Shown piece after piece: positions 49,201-60,664 of a DNA stretch of 64,000 nt. Source of the stretch: Desarmillaria ectypa (Eukaryota; Basidiomycota; Agaricomycetes; Agaricales; Physalacriaceae); the NCBI GenBank assembly GCA_030407005.1, contig JAUDYN010000003.1, positions 4,154,001-4,218,000 of the forward strand. Direction: 5' to 3'. The translations under genes and the position numbers were made by a program. Position 1 is the first letter of the stretch. Every line of letters starts with the position of its first letter. The notes under the pieces are model-generated. The model had not been told where the DNA came from, did no database searches, and saw only the letters and a program-made list of their open reading frames with translations.

Positions 49201-52140
49201 GTCTATCTGCTCAATTGTAATGAGCAAGAACAACTTGACAAGTTCCTAGATGAGAACTTAGACTCTGGATGAATCCATCTATCAAAATCTCCATTTGCAT
49301 CTTCATTCTTCTTTGTCAAAAAGAAGGATGGTTCCCTTTGTCCAGTCCAGGACTACTGGAAAACTCAATGAAATGACCATTAAAAATCATTATCCCCTTC
49401 CTCTCATATCTGAACTCATCGACAAGCTCTGAGGAGCAAAGTATTTCTCAAAACTTGACATTTGATGGGGATATAACAATATATGAATCTGAGATGGAGA
49501 TGAAGAAAAAGCTGCCTTCTGAACTAACTGAGGACTCTTTGAGCCCATGGTAATGTTCTTTGGTCTTACCAATTCACCAGCCATGTTTCAATGGATGATG
49601 AACAATATATTCAAAGACTTGATCACTGGAGGAAAAGTAACCATCTATCTCGATGACATTCTTATTTTTACCAAGGGAATAGAAGAACATTGACACATGG
49701 TATGACAAGTCCTCCAACAGCTGTGAGAAAACAAATTATTCCTCAAAGCAGAAAAATACGAATTCAAAGTACTCAAAACTGAGTACTTAGGAGTCATCAT
49801 CAGCCAGGATGCCATCTGCATGAACCCAATCAAGGTAGCAGGAATCATGGAATGGCCAACCCCAACCAAGAAAAAAGAACTCCAATTATTTCTTGGATTT
49901 ATAAATTTCTATCAAAAATCATTCAACCTCTTATGCAGTTAACAGGAAAAGCAGAATGGAACTGGGGAATGGAACAAGAATAGACATTTGCACAACTCAA
50001 ATTCCAAATGACAACCAATGTCATCTTGATGATCCCTTTGGATGAAGGAAAATTCTGAGTAGAGGTGGACTCCAGCAATGGAGCCATTGGCACTGTTCTA
50101 AGCCAAGAACAGCATGGGAAATGAAGGCCAGTTGCCTTCATGTCTAAAGTGTTAACTGCTACCAAATGCAACTATGAGATCTATGACAAGGAGTTGTTGG
50201 TGATAATGCTTGCATTAGAAGAATGGCACCATTACCTGATGGGAGCAAAAGAAGAAGTTGAGATTTGGATGGATCATCAGAACCTCCAATACTTTTGAAA
50301 GCTGCAGAAATTGAACCATCAACAAGCTCGATGGGTTACAGAATTGACAGAGTATCATTTTACTCTCCAACACAAGGCAGGAGTCACCAACAAAAAGGCT
50401 GATCTCCTCAGTTGATGAGATGATCACAATCAGGGGAAACAACACAATCATGATGTGATTGTCCTCACCCCAGAACATTTCCAAGCACTCATCCTACCAA
50501 CAGTGGATGAACAAACTACACATATAAGAGATGCCACTCAACATAAGAACCAATGGGATCAAGGAATCTCAAAATCACTTGATCATGAATGAGATATTAC
50601 ACAGGAAGGAGGAATCCTGTACTATGACAGATGTATTTATATCCCAAGAGATGATTCCCTCAGAGGGGAAATCATCTCTCAATACCATGACCACATTATA
50701 GCCAGACACCCTGGAATAGCCAAAACTTCAAAAAGACATTAAAATATACATCAAGGGCTGCAAAACTTGCCAATGGACAAAAAGCAATACACAAGCTAAA
50801 GCTGCCCCACTCTATCCCAATACAATTCCTACTAGTCCATGGACATATATTTCAGTTAACATGATCACTGGACTCCTGGAGTCAGATGGCTATAATACAT
50901 TACTAGTCATTGTAGATTGATTCTCCAAAGCCATCATTCTGATTGCTTGTCATGAAGAACTCTTGGCCAAAGGATGGGCTTGAATTCTTCAAGACCATAT
51001 TTATGTGAGACATGGAATGCCCCAAGTTGTCATTTCAGACTGGGGACCACAATTAATCTCCAACTTCATGAAAGAACTGTATCAGATGCTGAATATCACT
51101 CAAAATGCATCTACAGCCTACCATCCACAAACAGATGGACAAATGGAACACATTAATCAAGAGATTGAAAAATATCTCTGAATATTCATCAACCATCATC
51201 AAACAGACTGGAATGAATGGTTACCACTGGCCAAATTTGCTCACAATAATTGTATCCACTCGGCCACTGGCAAAACCCCCTTTATGATGCTATACAGACA
51301 AAATCCCTGAACCCTTCCTGAATCTAGTCAGATGACTCCATTTGCTAATCCAACAGCCATGGAATTCACCAAATCCATGGCACAAGTACACAAGAAAGTG
51401 CATGAAGCATTGGAAAAAGTGGTGACACAAATGAAGCATCAATATGATAAAAGAAAACAGATGGCACAAGAATACCAAATAGGCAACAAAGTCTGGCTCA
51501 ACACAGCCAACCTTCATCTTCCCTGTCCCAAGAAAAAACTCAATGACAAATGAACAGGGCCATTCATCATCCTCAAAAAAGCCAGCGCTTCAGCCTACAA
51601 ACTGAAACTACCACTGCATTGGAAAATCCATCCATGATTTAATGAGAAACTGTTGATCCCATATATTCTTCCTATATTCCCAAATCAACAGCAACCACCA
51701 CCCCCACCTCCAGACCTTGTAGAAGGACAGGAGGAATATGAGATTGAGGAAGTATTAGACTCACAAACCCACCAGGTATGGGGGAAAAGAGAACAGCCAC
51801 TGAAGGAAGTTATTGACTATCTCATAAAATGGAAAGGATGGACTTGAGAACACAATTCTTGGGTCTGAGACACCAAAATGGGTAATGCCCAGGAAGTGAT
51901 TGCAGAGTACAAGAAGAATGTTAACCAAACTCTATACTCCACCAAAATCATAACCAACAAGAAAAGGGTGATCAGCATACTTGACCACAAATACTCTGAT
52001 AATGGCAATGTCGCATATCTTGCTCAATGACAAGATAGACTCAGAAAATGGATCATTAACCCAGATCTAAGGCAATGGAAAATGATGATCGATCAATACT
52101 GGATCAATCAAATCAAAACACAGCTTGAAACCCCACAAGA
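49200..52140 (+). pseudogene. Reverse transcriptase, RNase H, integrase and chromodomain of G4
   Basis: Legible pieces include [11 protein letters not shown] of RT fingers, the catalytic YLDD (49646-49657), RNase H around 50060-50420, integrase with STAYHPQTDGQ near 51113-51145, and a chromodomain at about 51736-51900 (EIEEVLDSQTH, YLIKWKGW). A second conserved module follows at about 51938-52110 (ISILDHKYSDNGNVAYL, KWIINPD). The reading frame is broken by numerous stops and frame changes. Confidence 0.8.
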
Positions 52141-52182
52141 AAAACCTTAGCAGTTAGGATGACTGCTTTAACAAGGGGGTAA

Positions 52183-52555
52183 TATTATGATTTTTGCCAT
52201 TTTCCTTATCTAATCCAAAATCTTACCATCCTTTGTCATCCTACATTGCTCATTCATCAATTCACTCATGCTATCACCCTTTACAACCCTCTTTTTACCT
52301 TAAAGCAACTCTCATTCTATCATCTGACCCAAACACATGGATAATGCACAAACATACACATGCACTGTATTCTAGTATATAAGTAATGTAGTTTTCATGT
52401 ATGTTCTGCATCTTTCAACTAAATTCAATATATATACCATTATCCACTCTTCTAAAGACCTCCACTGCTATCCCAAACAGGGTGATTGTCTGAACATGAG
52501 ACAGCCTGGGAATTAGTGCCTGGTCCCAAGATCACATGATAACTGAGTCTTAACA
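52183..52555 (+). repeat. 3' LTR of G4
   Basis: Starts TATTATGATTTTTGCC right after the purine-rich tract AACAAGGGGGTAA and ends GAGTCTTAACA, 373 bp. TATATAAGTAA near 52375 is the promoter, with CATCTTTCAACTAA downstream in the self-priming position. The first dinucleotide is TA, not TG. Confidence 0.85.
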
Positions 52556-52660
52556 ATTCCCATATACAATGCCAATGGAACCTGCAACAAAGTGGGAGAT
52601 ATCACCAAATTTGTTAAACTCCAAATGATGATTGGGGTCCACAGCAAATGAATCAACCTT

Positions 52661-55600
52661 GTGGTCACTGATCTTGGCTCTAAGGATCTATACCTAGGCC
52701 ATGATTGGCTTAAACACCACAACCACATCATTAACTGGAAGACAGAGATGATGATTTTTGGGTGCTGTCAATGCACCAAGAACCCTTTCCCACTCTCTGA
52801 CTCAGACCCAGATAACAAGTGGGATGAAGAGCTTGAAGATGGTGAAGTCATTATAGCTGTCAGCATGCAAGAAGAACTTGTCATCCATACAATGCATTAT
52901 GCCAATGATCTTGCTACTGCTGCCAATGTGGAGAAGCCAAAGAAAGTCTTTGAAGAGATGGTCCCTCTGCAATATTGTAGCTTCTGAGACCTATTCTCCA
53001 AGGAAAACTTTGACAAACTTCCTAAGTGAAAGCCCTGAGACCACTCAATTGAGCTAATCCCCAATGCCAAGTCAATGTTAGACTGCAAGGTCTATCTGCT
53101 TAACCAAGATGAACAAGAACAGCTTGACAAGTTCCTAGATGAGAATCTTAGCTTAAGACACATTCATCCCTTAAAGTCCCCATTTGTCTCTCCCTTCTTC
53201 TTTGTCAAGAAAAAGGATGGCTCTCTACACCCTGTCCAGGACTATCACAAACTGAATGAGATGACAATCAAGAACTGCTACCCACTCCCCCTCATTTCTG
53301 AGCTTATTGACAAACTTTGGGGAGCAAAGTACTACAGCAAGTTGGATGCTCATTGGGGATACAACAACATCAGAATATGTGAAGGAGATGAAGAGAAAGC
53401 TGCCTTCCAGATGAACTAAGGGCTATTTGAGCCTACCATCATGTTTTTTGGCCTCACCAACTCTTCCACTACCTTCCAGCAGATGATGAACGACATCTTC
53501 CATAACCTCATTGCTGAAGGGAAGGTCATGATCTATCTTGATGACATTCTCATCTTCATGAAGGACTTAGAAGAATACTGACATGTAGTACAATGCATAC
53601 TACAATGCCTATGAGAGAATAAGCTCTTCCTCAAAGTGGAGAAGTGCAAGTTTGAGATACTCAAGACAGAATACCTCAGTGTCATCATCAGTCAGAACTC
53701 TGTATGGATGGATCCAGTCAAGACAGCCAGCATCACCAAGTGGCTGATGCCAACCAAGAAGAAGGAACTCCAGTCATTCCTGAGGTTCATAAACTTTTAT
53801 CACAAATTTATTTGCGACTACTCCAGGATTATTCACCCCCTACCCAGTTAACTGGTAATGCTGAGTGAAAGTGGGAAGAGACACAGGAGTGATGATTCCA
53901 GCAGTTGAAGAAGCAGATGACTGAAGACATCATCCTCACTATTCTGACAGAGACTGGGAATTTCATAGTGGAAGAAGACTTGAGCAATGGATCCATTAGT
54001 GCTGTTCTCAGCCAACAACAAAAAGAGAGGTGGTGACCAGTGGCCTTCATGTCCAAAGCCCTGACAGCAACTGAGCAGAACTATGAGATTTACAACAAAG
54101 AGCTACTCACTATCATGCTTGCATTCAAAAAATGGCACCACTACCTGATAGGTGCAGCAGAAGATATCAAAATCTGGATGAATCACTAAAACCTTCAGTA
54201 TTTTAGGAAGCCCCAGAAGTTAAACTGTCGACAGGCCTGATAGGTCACTGAATTGGCCAAGTACCATTTCATACTCAAACACAAGCCTGGGATGGCCAAC
54301 AAGAAGGCTGACCTGCTCAGTCAACATGATGACCACAACCAAGGCAAGGAGAATAACCATGACATTATCATTCTCTCTCCTCAGCACTTCTGTGCACTTA
54401 TCATGCTCACTACCACTGAGACTCATTCCAAAATCTGAGATGCAACTAGGCAATGAGAATTATGGGACCAAGGGATTGCTAACTCTCTTGACCATGAACA
54501 CAGTATCACCCAAAATGATGGGGTACTATACTATGATGGGCAAATCTACATACCAAAGAAATTGATGCTCCAAGGTGAGATTATTGCTCAGAGTCATGAC
54601 CATATCATGGCAGGCCACTCTGGGATAGCAAAAACACAAGAACTTATACTCTGAGAATACTGGTGGCCAAAGATGAAGAAGGATGTAGAGACCTACATAA
54701 AAGGCTGCAAAACTTACCAATGAACAAAGAGCAGTATACAAGCCAAAGCAGCTCCATTACACCTGAATACCATACCAACCATACCATAGATGCACATCTC
54801 CATTGACATGATAACTGGTCTTCCAGAGTCCAATGATTATGATGCCATGTTAGTAATTGTCAACTAATTCTCAAAAGCAATCATTCCAATCATCTGCAAC
54901 AAGAAGCTCTCAGCAGAAGGATGGTCTAGAATTCTTCATGGCTATGTCTACTCCAAACATGGCATGCCTCAAGTCATCATATCTGACTGGGATCCTCAAT
55001 TTGTTTCTCAATTCATGAAGAACCTATATTAGATGCTTGATATTACCCAGAATGCATCCACAGCCTATCATCCCCAGACAGACAGACAAATAGAATGGGT
55101 CCACCAAGAAATTGAAAAATACCTATAGATCATTGTCAATCATTGACATACTGATTGGAGTGACTGGCTACTGCTTGCTGAATTTGCACACAATAATCAT
55201 GTGCACTCTGCTACAGGAAAGAGCCTCTTCATGGTTCTCTATGGACAAAACCCCTGACTCATCCCTAACATCAAGCAGCCCTCACCATTCTCCACCCCTG
55301 CAGCCAGGGAGTTCTCTGAAACCATAGCTGAAGTACACAAGAAGGTATATGCTGTCCTGAACAAAGTGGCAAACCAAATGAAGGCTCAGTATGATAAGGA
55401 CAAGAGAATGGCAATCAATTACAATATCAGTGATAGGGTCTGGTTGGACATCTCCAATTTGCACCTCCAATGACTCAAGAAGAAACTTGACAACAAGCAA
55501 ACAGACCCTTTTAAAATCCTCAAAAAGACCAGGGCCTCTGCCTACAAGCTCAAACTTCCTCCACACTGGAAGATCCACCCATACTTCAACAAAAAACTAC

Positions 55601-55857
55601 TGATGCTATATACTGCACCAGTATTCCCCAACCAGCAACAACTGCCACCTCCCCCTCTTGATTTGATTGATAGTCAAGAATATTTTGAAGTTGAAGAAGT
55701 GCTGGATTCCAGAACAAGATGGGTGCATGCCAAGAAGAACCAACATTCCAAAACCATCACCGACTACCTCATCAAGTGGAAGGGTTGGATATGGGAGCAC
55801 AATTCTTGGGTAAGAGAAATAGAGATGAGGAATGTACAAGAAGTGATCAGAGACTGA
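52661..55857 (+). pseudogene. pol of G5: reverse transcriptase, RNase H, integrase, chromodomain
   Basis: In order: LYLGHDWLKHHNHIINWKT (end of protease); RT with [20 protein letters not shown] and catalytic YLDD (53534-53545); RNase H around 53930-54330 (PVAFMSKALTATEQNYEIYN, ADLLSQHDDH); integrase around 54590-55330 (HSGIAKTQ, ISDWDPQFVSQFM, STAYHPQTD, HQEIEKYL), in which a zinc-binding Cys has become Tyr (GCKTYQ); chromodomain at about 55680-55857 (VEEVLDSRTR, YLIKWKGWIWEHNSWV). Chromodomains steer integration of such elements to modified chromatin. Stops, mostly TGA and TAA, inactivate the gene. Confidence 0.85.
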
Positions 55858-55889
55858 GGAAAAAAATGCAGCAAGCAGAATGACTTGAA

Positions 55890-56065
55890 GTCACTAAAAT
55901 CATAACCAACCTAAAAGCAGTCTCCATGATCCTTGACCATGACTACCAGGATAATGGAGATGTCTGATATCTCATACAATGGAAAGATAGGATCCAAAAG
56001 TGGATTAAAAACCCTGACAAAATCCATTGGAAGGTCATACTCAATGAATATTGGGCCAACCAATA
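55890..56065 (+). pseudogene. Post-chromodomain conserved module of G5
   Basis: Downstream of the chromodomain the same pattern occurs in G5 and G4: TKIITN, ILDHxYxDNG, YLxQ, DRxxKWIxNPD, WK and YW.NQ. Spacing and the YLxQW-like core suggest a second chromo-like fold at the polyprotein C-terminus. One TGA interrupts this copy after DNGDV. Confidence 0.5.
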
Positions 56066-56154
56066 TGACTCTTCAAAGGAGGAATCTGAGTGCCCAGACA
56101 AAGCATAGGGCAGTCAGGATGACTGCCTTAATGAGGGGGTAATATTACAATTTT

Positions 56155-56774
56155 TGTCATGGATCTTGAGTATCTGTAAACTCAGTGCATGAGTCAACGC
56201 ATGCCTACACTCGGCCTTCTCAGTCCTAGCAGTGACTCACACATAATTTTCTTTTACTTTCTCTATTCTTCTTGCTCATACTAGAATATAATAGAACATT
56301 GTAGAATATTCATGACTCGAGCCTTTTAGTATATAAATACCATCTGTAACCTTGTAAAAGAAAGAAATCAAGCTACTCATCTTCAAGTCCACTTCATTGT
56401 GTGAACTAAGCATCTGATCGGATACGCCTAGCGCTTGCCAATCTCCTCGCTTCCTGACTACGCCTAGCGCTTGCTGAACAACTCGTTGGATATGCCAAGC
56501 GCTTTCCGACACCAATCCGAAGACTATGCCTAGCGCTTGTCTTCATCTACAGCCCATAATAGCTCCGCGCTCACTGGCTGCTTCCTACAGTAACTGCTTC
56601 GCACTTACTGACCCCTTTACCTCGCAAACTGGACCTCTCAGGTCTCCTCACGAACCCTTGCCGGAATCTATTCTATTCCCTAACGACATACATCTCTATA
56701 ACATATCCTACCTCGCTTCGATCATCACTTGTCGCCCCTCACTCTCATATCCTGATTTCGGCAGATTCCTAACA
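56155..56774 (+). repeat. 5' LTR of the non-autonomous element
   Basis: 620 bp, TGTCATGG to CCTAACA. It matches the 652-bp LTRs at 5928 and 59330 except for loss of one repeat unit (32 bp) and scattered substitutions, many at CpG. It keeps the phased GAA units and TATATAAATA (from 56330). Confidence 0.93.
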
Positions 56775-56896
56775 TTGGTGGACACATTGGGACCTGAGTA
56801 TAGGTCCTTGTTTCTTATCATTAAAGGTTTGTGCAGCTGGTATATACTTTTATACAGCTATTGGTCAAATCTCTGTCAGACAAGTAACTGGTTCCG

Positions 56897-59182
56897 ATGA
56901 CTTGGAATAAAGAATTATTTAGCCCTGACCCTGGCAGAAGATATCATTCTCGCGACCTCTGTGCTTTCTATAGCATGGACCAACATGAGCAGATCAAACA
57001 CAGTACACCTCCTCCTTGTGCAAGACATACTTGTCACTCATCTTCACGGACAGGCCCTAAGCACCCAAGCATTGTACATCAGCCGATACTTCATCCCTTT
57101 GATGGGCCTTTTCGGCGAGGAACCTACAACATGAATGAAATAATGGCAGTCACAATGGGCAATACCATACCCCTGTCAATGCTGGCTTCGAAGATTCTAC
57201 AAGAGCCCAGGCTGACGTCTCGTAGAAACGAGGCTATAAGGATCATAAAGAGTCATTTCAATGTTGATCTTAATGAGGCTTGGACCGTCAATGAGGAACA
57301 GTACAAGACTACCTTCCGGGACGAGTTCAAGCTCCTAGACAACTTGTTGATGGAGACATGGGCTATCCGTAGGTCCAATGGTGATGTTGGGTTCAGCATT
57401 GATTATTGGCAGTACAAGAAACTACAGCACGCATTATCAGAACGGAAACGGAAGGCCCATCAGTCACTCATAGCTCATGGAATAGATGATCCGAAGTGCC
57501 CCGAATGGCATCAAGGCATTGATACCTTTATGACGGCAAACGACTTTGAATTGCAGGCTTTCTACTATCGGACCTCAGTTGAAGATTTCCTTGCGTTAAT
57601 TGACAGTTGTCATAACTGGGGTACGAGTGAGCCATTACCGACACCGTTTCAAAGATTTGAAAGTTCCATGCGTCAATCCAAAGAAATTGTCTTGCAAATA
57701 GAGCAGCGAAAACGAGAGGATACTTTGGATGCTCCTGCTGGAAATATTCCAACTACGACTAAAGAAGCACCCTTGCAGCAGTGTAGATCTAGTGGAAAGA
57801 TATCCGAGACTCCGATAGCGAGTTCGTTGCCCTCCAAACATTGTTCTAAAGCAACTCAGACTTCCATCAGTCATGATGGACTCAAGTACATGATTGCCAA
57901 GCCAGACATTGCAGATCATTATGCACAGATAGCTACGGAGTCGCAAGGAGACCTCAATCTACTATCCAATTCATATGAAGTAACCCTTACTCACCCGCAG
58001 TCAATGGCAGGTCATAATGGGAGTTCTCATGACATGCCTGTCTGCAGGATGGCACAGAAAAAGGCCCTTACTTCTGAAATTTTTTATGCCTTTGGTCCGT
58101 CAAAGGAAAGCATAAACTCATCTACCATTAATGAAGTAGCATCCAAAGAAACAAGTATGGATTCGCAGAATGGAGATGAATCAGCACAAGATAACCATCA
58201 GGGACAGATAAGACGAGCATCGGAAAGGGAACGGAAAACAAGCAACCAACAAGAACTGGTGCCATCAGAAGTCATGGAAATTGAACAAGAATCAACCAGA
58301 TTGCATGTAGAACCTCCACAGGCTGCAGAATTCAATAAAGTATCTTTGACGCACAAATTGCCAGAGAAAACTGAACACCATCAGTTAAATCGGAGCATAC
58401 AACTCAGCACAAGTCCAAACGACATACCCTACCCCATTCATATCATGCCTATTACAGTCTCTCCTATTCTATTTTCTGAAAATACCCAAACTAGCCTCCT
58501 CGGATGCTCAACCGACCTAGCATTGACCGCTCTGTTTTCAAATGTTCATACAAGTGTCATTGGACCTAAACGACACAATATCCATGCATCAGGAGGTAGT
58601 GTTGAAGGGATAATTGTGACCATAGAAATCCCGGATGATTGCAACCAACACCATAAGGAAAGAAGCCAGTGGACTGGACTCTTAAGTGGAGTTGATGATC
58701 AAGGGAAGTTCATGGTCAAGCTCAGTATTGTCCTTGACAACAACATAGATCTGGAGTCTTCTACGCTCAGAGAGGAACTGAGATTGTGCAAGGCAGTAAG
58801 CACAAGCCAACCAATTCTGGGATTGATAACACAACGAAAGAAAGGCTGCAATCAATATCATCAATATCATTCCCATTTTGGAAACATCTCACTGGCAATG
58901 ATGCAAGCTGATTCACCTTGCCATCATTGCATGATAGAGCTGTGCTCTATTCACGCATCTCCCAAACGACATTTTGAGGCATTCAACAACAGAAAATATT
59001 TTGAATCAAGTACAAATATTACTCCAGGGCACTCCTCCACCTATACACTTGTCATCACTAGCCGTGTTTCAACTCCTGATTCTAAATTACTCTTAGACTC
59101 ATCTGATAGTGATGAACCATGCTTCAAAGACAGTCCCGAATGCGTTGAACCTTGCCCTCCATATGTGCAGGGTGTGGGATAA
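56897..59182 (+). CDS. Unassigned 761-codon ORF of the non-autonomous LTR element
   Basis: Starts MTWNKELFSPDPGRR and ends YVQGVG; no stop interrupts 2.3 kb although neighbouring elements are riddled with them. I recognise no family. Residues of roughly 75-275 look helical and charged (SIDYWQYKKLQHALSERKRK, VEDFLALIDSC), as a Gag capsid might. The middle is Ser/Thr/Gln-rich and hydrophilic. Near residues 670-690 is CHHCMIELC with nearby His (SIHASPKRH), a possible metal site but not the CCHC knuckle. The tail is acidic (LLLDSSDSDEPC). There is no protease DSG/DTG motif, no YxDD and no integrase pattern. It could be a very diverged Gag-like coat protein or a captured host gene. The start could also be an internal Met. 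The open frame suggests recent selection or recent insertion. Confidence 0.7.
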   Translation: MTWNKELFSPDPGRRYHSRDLCAFYSMDQHEQIKHSTPPPCARHTCHSSSRTGPKHPSIVHQPILHPFDGPFRRGTYNMNEIMAVTMGNTIPLSMLASKILQEPRLTSRRNEAIRIIKSHFNVDLNEAWTVNEEQYKTTFRDEFKLLDNLLMETWAIRRSNGDVGFSIDYWQYKKLQHALSERKRKAHQSLIAHGIDDPKCPEWHQGIDTFMTANDFELQAFYYRTSVEDFLALIDSCHNWGTSEPLPTPFQRFESSMRQSKEIVLQIEQRKREDTLDAPAGNIPTTTKEAPLQQCRSSGKISETPIASSLPSKHCSKATQTSISHDGLKYMIAKPDIADHYAQIATESQGDLNLLSNSYEVTLTHPQSMAGHNGSSHDMPVCRMAQKKALTSEIFYAFGPSKESINSSTINEVASKETSMDSQNGDESAQDNHQGQIRRASERERKTSNQQELVPSEVMEIEQESTRLHVEPPQAAEFNKVSLTHKLPEKTEHHQLNRSIQLSTSPNDIPYPIHIMPITVSPILFSENTQTSLLGCSTDLALTALFSNVHTSVIGPKRHNIHASGGSVEGIIVTIEIPDDCNQHHKERSQWTGLLSGVDDQGKFMVKLSIVLDNNIDLESSTLREELRLCKAVSTSQPILGLITQRKKGCNQYHQYHSHFGNISLAMMQADSPCHHCMIELCSIHASPKRHFEAFNNRKYFESSTNITPGHSSTYTLVITSRVSTPDSKLLLDSSDSDEPCFKDSPECVEPCPPYVQGVG

Positions 59183-59329
59183 AATTATTCCTATCCATTT
59201 GAAGTTACAACCATAATCAAGTCCCAACTGCTTCACAGAATAATTCAAATCTATGAGGTTTTACAGTATCACATCTTATTATTGGCTTACCTTTCGCCTC
59301 ATTTCCACATGTGTAGACTGGGGGGGCTC

Positions 59330-59981
59330 TGTCATGGATCTTGAGTATCTGTAAACTCAGTGCATGAGTCAACGCATGCCTACACTCGGCCTTCTCGGTC
59401 CTAGCAGTGACTCACACATAATTTTCTTTTACTTTCTCTATTCTTCTTGCTCATACTAGAATATAATAGAACATTGTAGAATATTCATGACTCAAGCCTT
59501 TTAGTATATAAATACCGTCTGTAACCTTGTAAAAGAAAGAAATCAAGCTACTCATCTTCAAGTCCACTTCATTGTGTGAACTAAGCATCTGATCGGTTAC
59601 ACCTAGCGCTTGCCAATCTCCTCACTTCCTGACTACGCCTAGCACTTGTCAGAAACCTCATCAGTTATGCCTAGCGCTTGCTGAACAACTCGTTGGATAT
59701 GCCAAGCGCTTTCCGACACCAATCCGAAGACTACGCCTAGCGCTTGTCTTCATCTACAGCCCATAATAGCTCCGCGCTCACCGGCTGCTTCCTACAGTAA
59801 CTGCTTCGCACTTACTGACCCCTTTACCTCACAAACTGGACCTCTCAGGTCTCCTCACGAACCCTTGCCAGAATCTATTCTATTCCCTAACGACATACAT
59901 CTCTATAACATATCCTACCTCGCTTCGATCATCACTTGTCGCCCCTCACTCTCATATCCTGATTTCGGCAGATTCCTAACA
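59330..59981 (+). repeat. 3' LTR of the non-autonomous element
   Basis: 652 bp, TGTCATGG to CCTAACA, with TATATAAATA at 59505-59514 and five AGCGCT-type units. The same length as the solo copy at 5928-6579. Confidence 0.95.
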
Positions 59982-60253
59982 ATTTTTCCACTTACCTCAT
60001 CTTATCTCATATGCCTATCTTATCTTTGACACCTATCATACATGTTATCAGTTGTCATGTCCCTATTGCCATGCCCTTATTGAGAGGCTCTCATCTTTGC
60101 ATTATGGCTTGCAATAGTTGCCTAGCCAATAGACATTTCTTATTGTTTCATATATAGATGACTCATTGACAGATCTATTATTAGCTACATAATTTTGTAT
60201 ATAAGTAGGATAGCTCTCATTGTATATTTTCCAGCTTCAAGCTAAAGTTTATC
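59982..60253 (+). repeat. Remainder of the G5 3' LTR
   Basis: Continues the Gypsy LTR interrupted at 56154 (ATTTTTCCACTTACC). TATATAAGTAG is at 60198-60208, followed 36 bases later by GCTTCAAGCTAA (60234-60245), the perfect complement of the G6 primer site. It ends where G6 begins. Confidence 0.85.
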
Positions 60254-60663
60254 TGTTAAGATTTTTCCATTTATCTAATCCTATCTTTGGCATCTCCTAT
60301 TATCACTATCACTCACAGCAATCACTATTGCCTTGCCTATATTGAATGACTTCAGCAATTGTACTGTGGCTCATGACAGTTGCTCACCCAATGGATACTT
60401 CTTATTGTTTCACACATGGACTATGTGACTATTTTGGACTCTTAATTTTAGTATATAAGTAGGATAGCTTTTGCTGTATAACCCCAGCTTTAAGCTAAAG
60501 TTTATCTATATCAAACCTTCACTTCCAGAACTCAGCTAAGAACTTAGCACTTCTTCATTAGATCTAAAGACTATAGCCACATTACTCCAGGTGACTGTCT
60601 GAATGTGAGACAGCCTGGGGAATTAGTGCATGTCTGCAGATCATATGGAGCTCAGATCTAACA
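60254..60663 (+). repeat. 5' LTR of G6
   Basis: 410 bp with TATATAAGTAG at 60452-60462. GCTTTAAGCTAA (60487-60498), 35 bases downstream, pairs with the primer site at 60665-60676 with one mismatch explained by a single C-to-T change. Confidence 0.9.
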
Positions 60664-60664
60664 A

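Larger units (their letters stand above)
46128..52555 (+). mobile_element. G4: decayed Ty3/Gypsy chromovirus lacking its 5' end
   Basis: Begins in mid-gag (VPNPIGNAP, YMGIKPILVQPPKPFKGD) right after the 1.3-kb LTR and continues through protease, reverse transcriptase, RNase H, integrase, chromodomain, a purine-rich tract (about 52169-52181) and 3' LTR. Stops and small frameshifts occur throughout. The 5' LTR and N-terminal gag are absent. Before the 1.3-kb LTR inserted, G2's protease-linker region was already joined in frame to this gag segment, implying recombination between copies. Confidence 0.88.
56155..59981 (+). mobile_element. Non-autonomous LTR retrotransposon with a 761-codon ORF
   Basis: 5' LTR 56155-56774, internal region 56775-59329, 3' LTR 59330-59981, and a perfect 5-bp target duplication ATTTT (56150-56154 and 59982-59986). 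A purine-rich tract GGGGGGGCTC directly precedes the 3' LTR. The base after the 5' LTR is followed by TGGTGGACAC, which begins TGG like a tRNA-type primer site, though the tRNA is not identified. The internal region holds one long ORF and no protease, reverse transcriptase or integrase, so movement would need enzymes in trans (a LARD-like element). It is inserted 12 bases into the G5 3' LTR. CpG is better kept than in the Gypsy copies, so it is younger. Confidence 0.93.
52556..60253 (+). mobile_element. G5: 5'-truncated chromovirus, interrupted in its 3' LTR
   Basis: Begins abruptly after the G4 LTR inside the protease region (YNANGTCNKVGDITKF) and runs through pol to the purine-rich tract at about 56130-56142. 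Its 3' LTR starts at 56143 (TATTACAATTTT), is split by the non-autonomous element at 56155-59981, resumes at 59987 (59982-59986 is the duplicated target), and is cut again at 60253 by insertion of G6. It is the most legible pol in the window, though it still contains many stops. Confidence 0.88.

Noticed and set aside
56526..56900. A 124-codon ORF from the 5' LTR ends with a stop overlapping the start of the 761-codon ORF (ATGA), suggesting coupled translation.
   Set aside because: Its ATG derives from TACGCC mutated to TATGCC in this copy; the other LTR copies have ACG there, so the upstream ORF is not a conserved feature.
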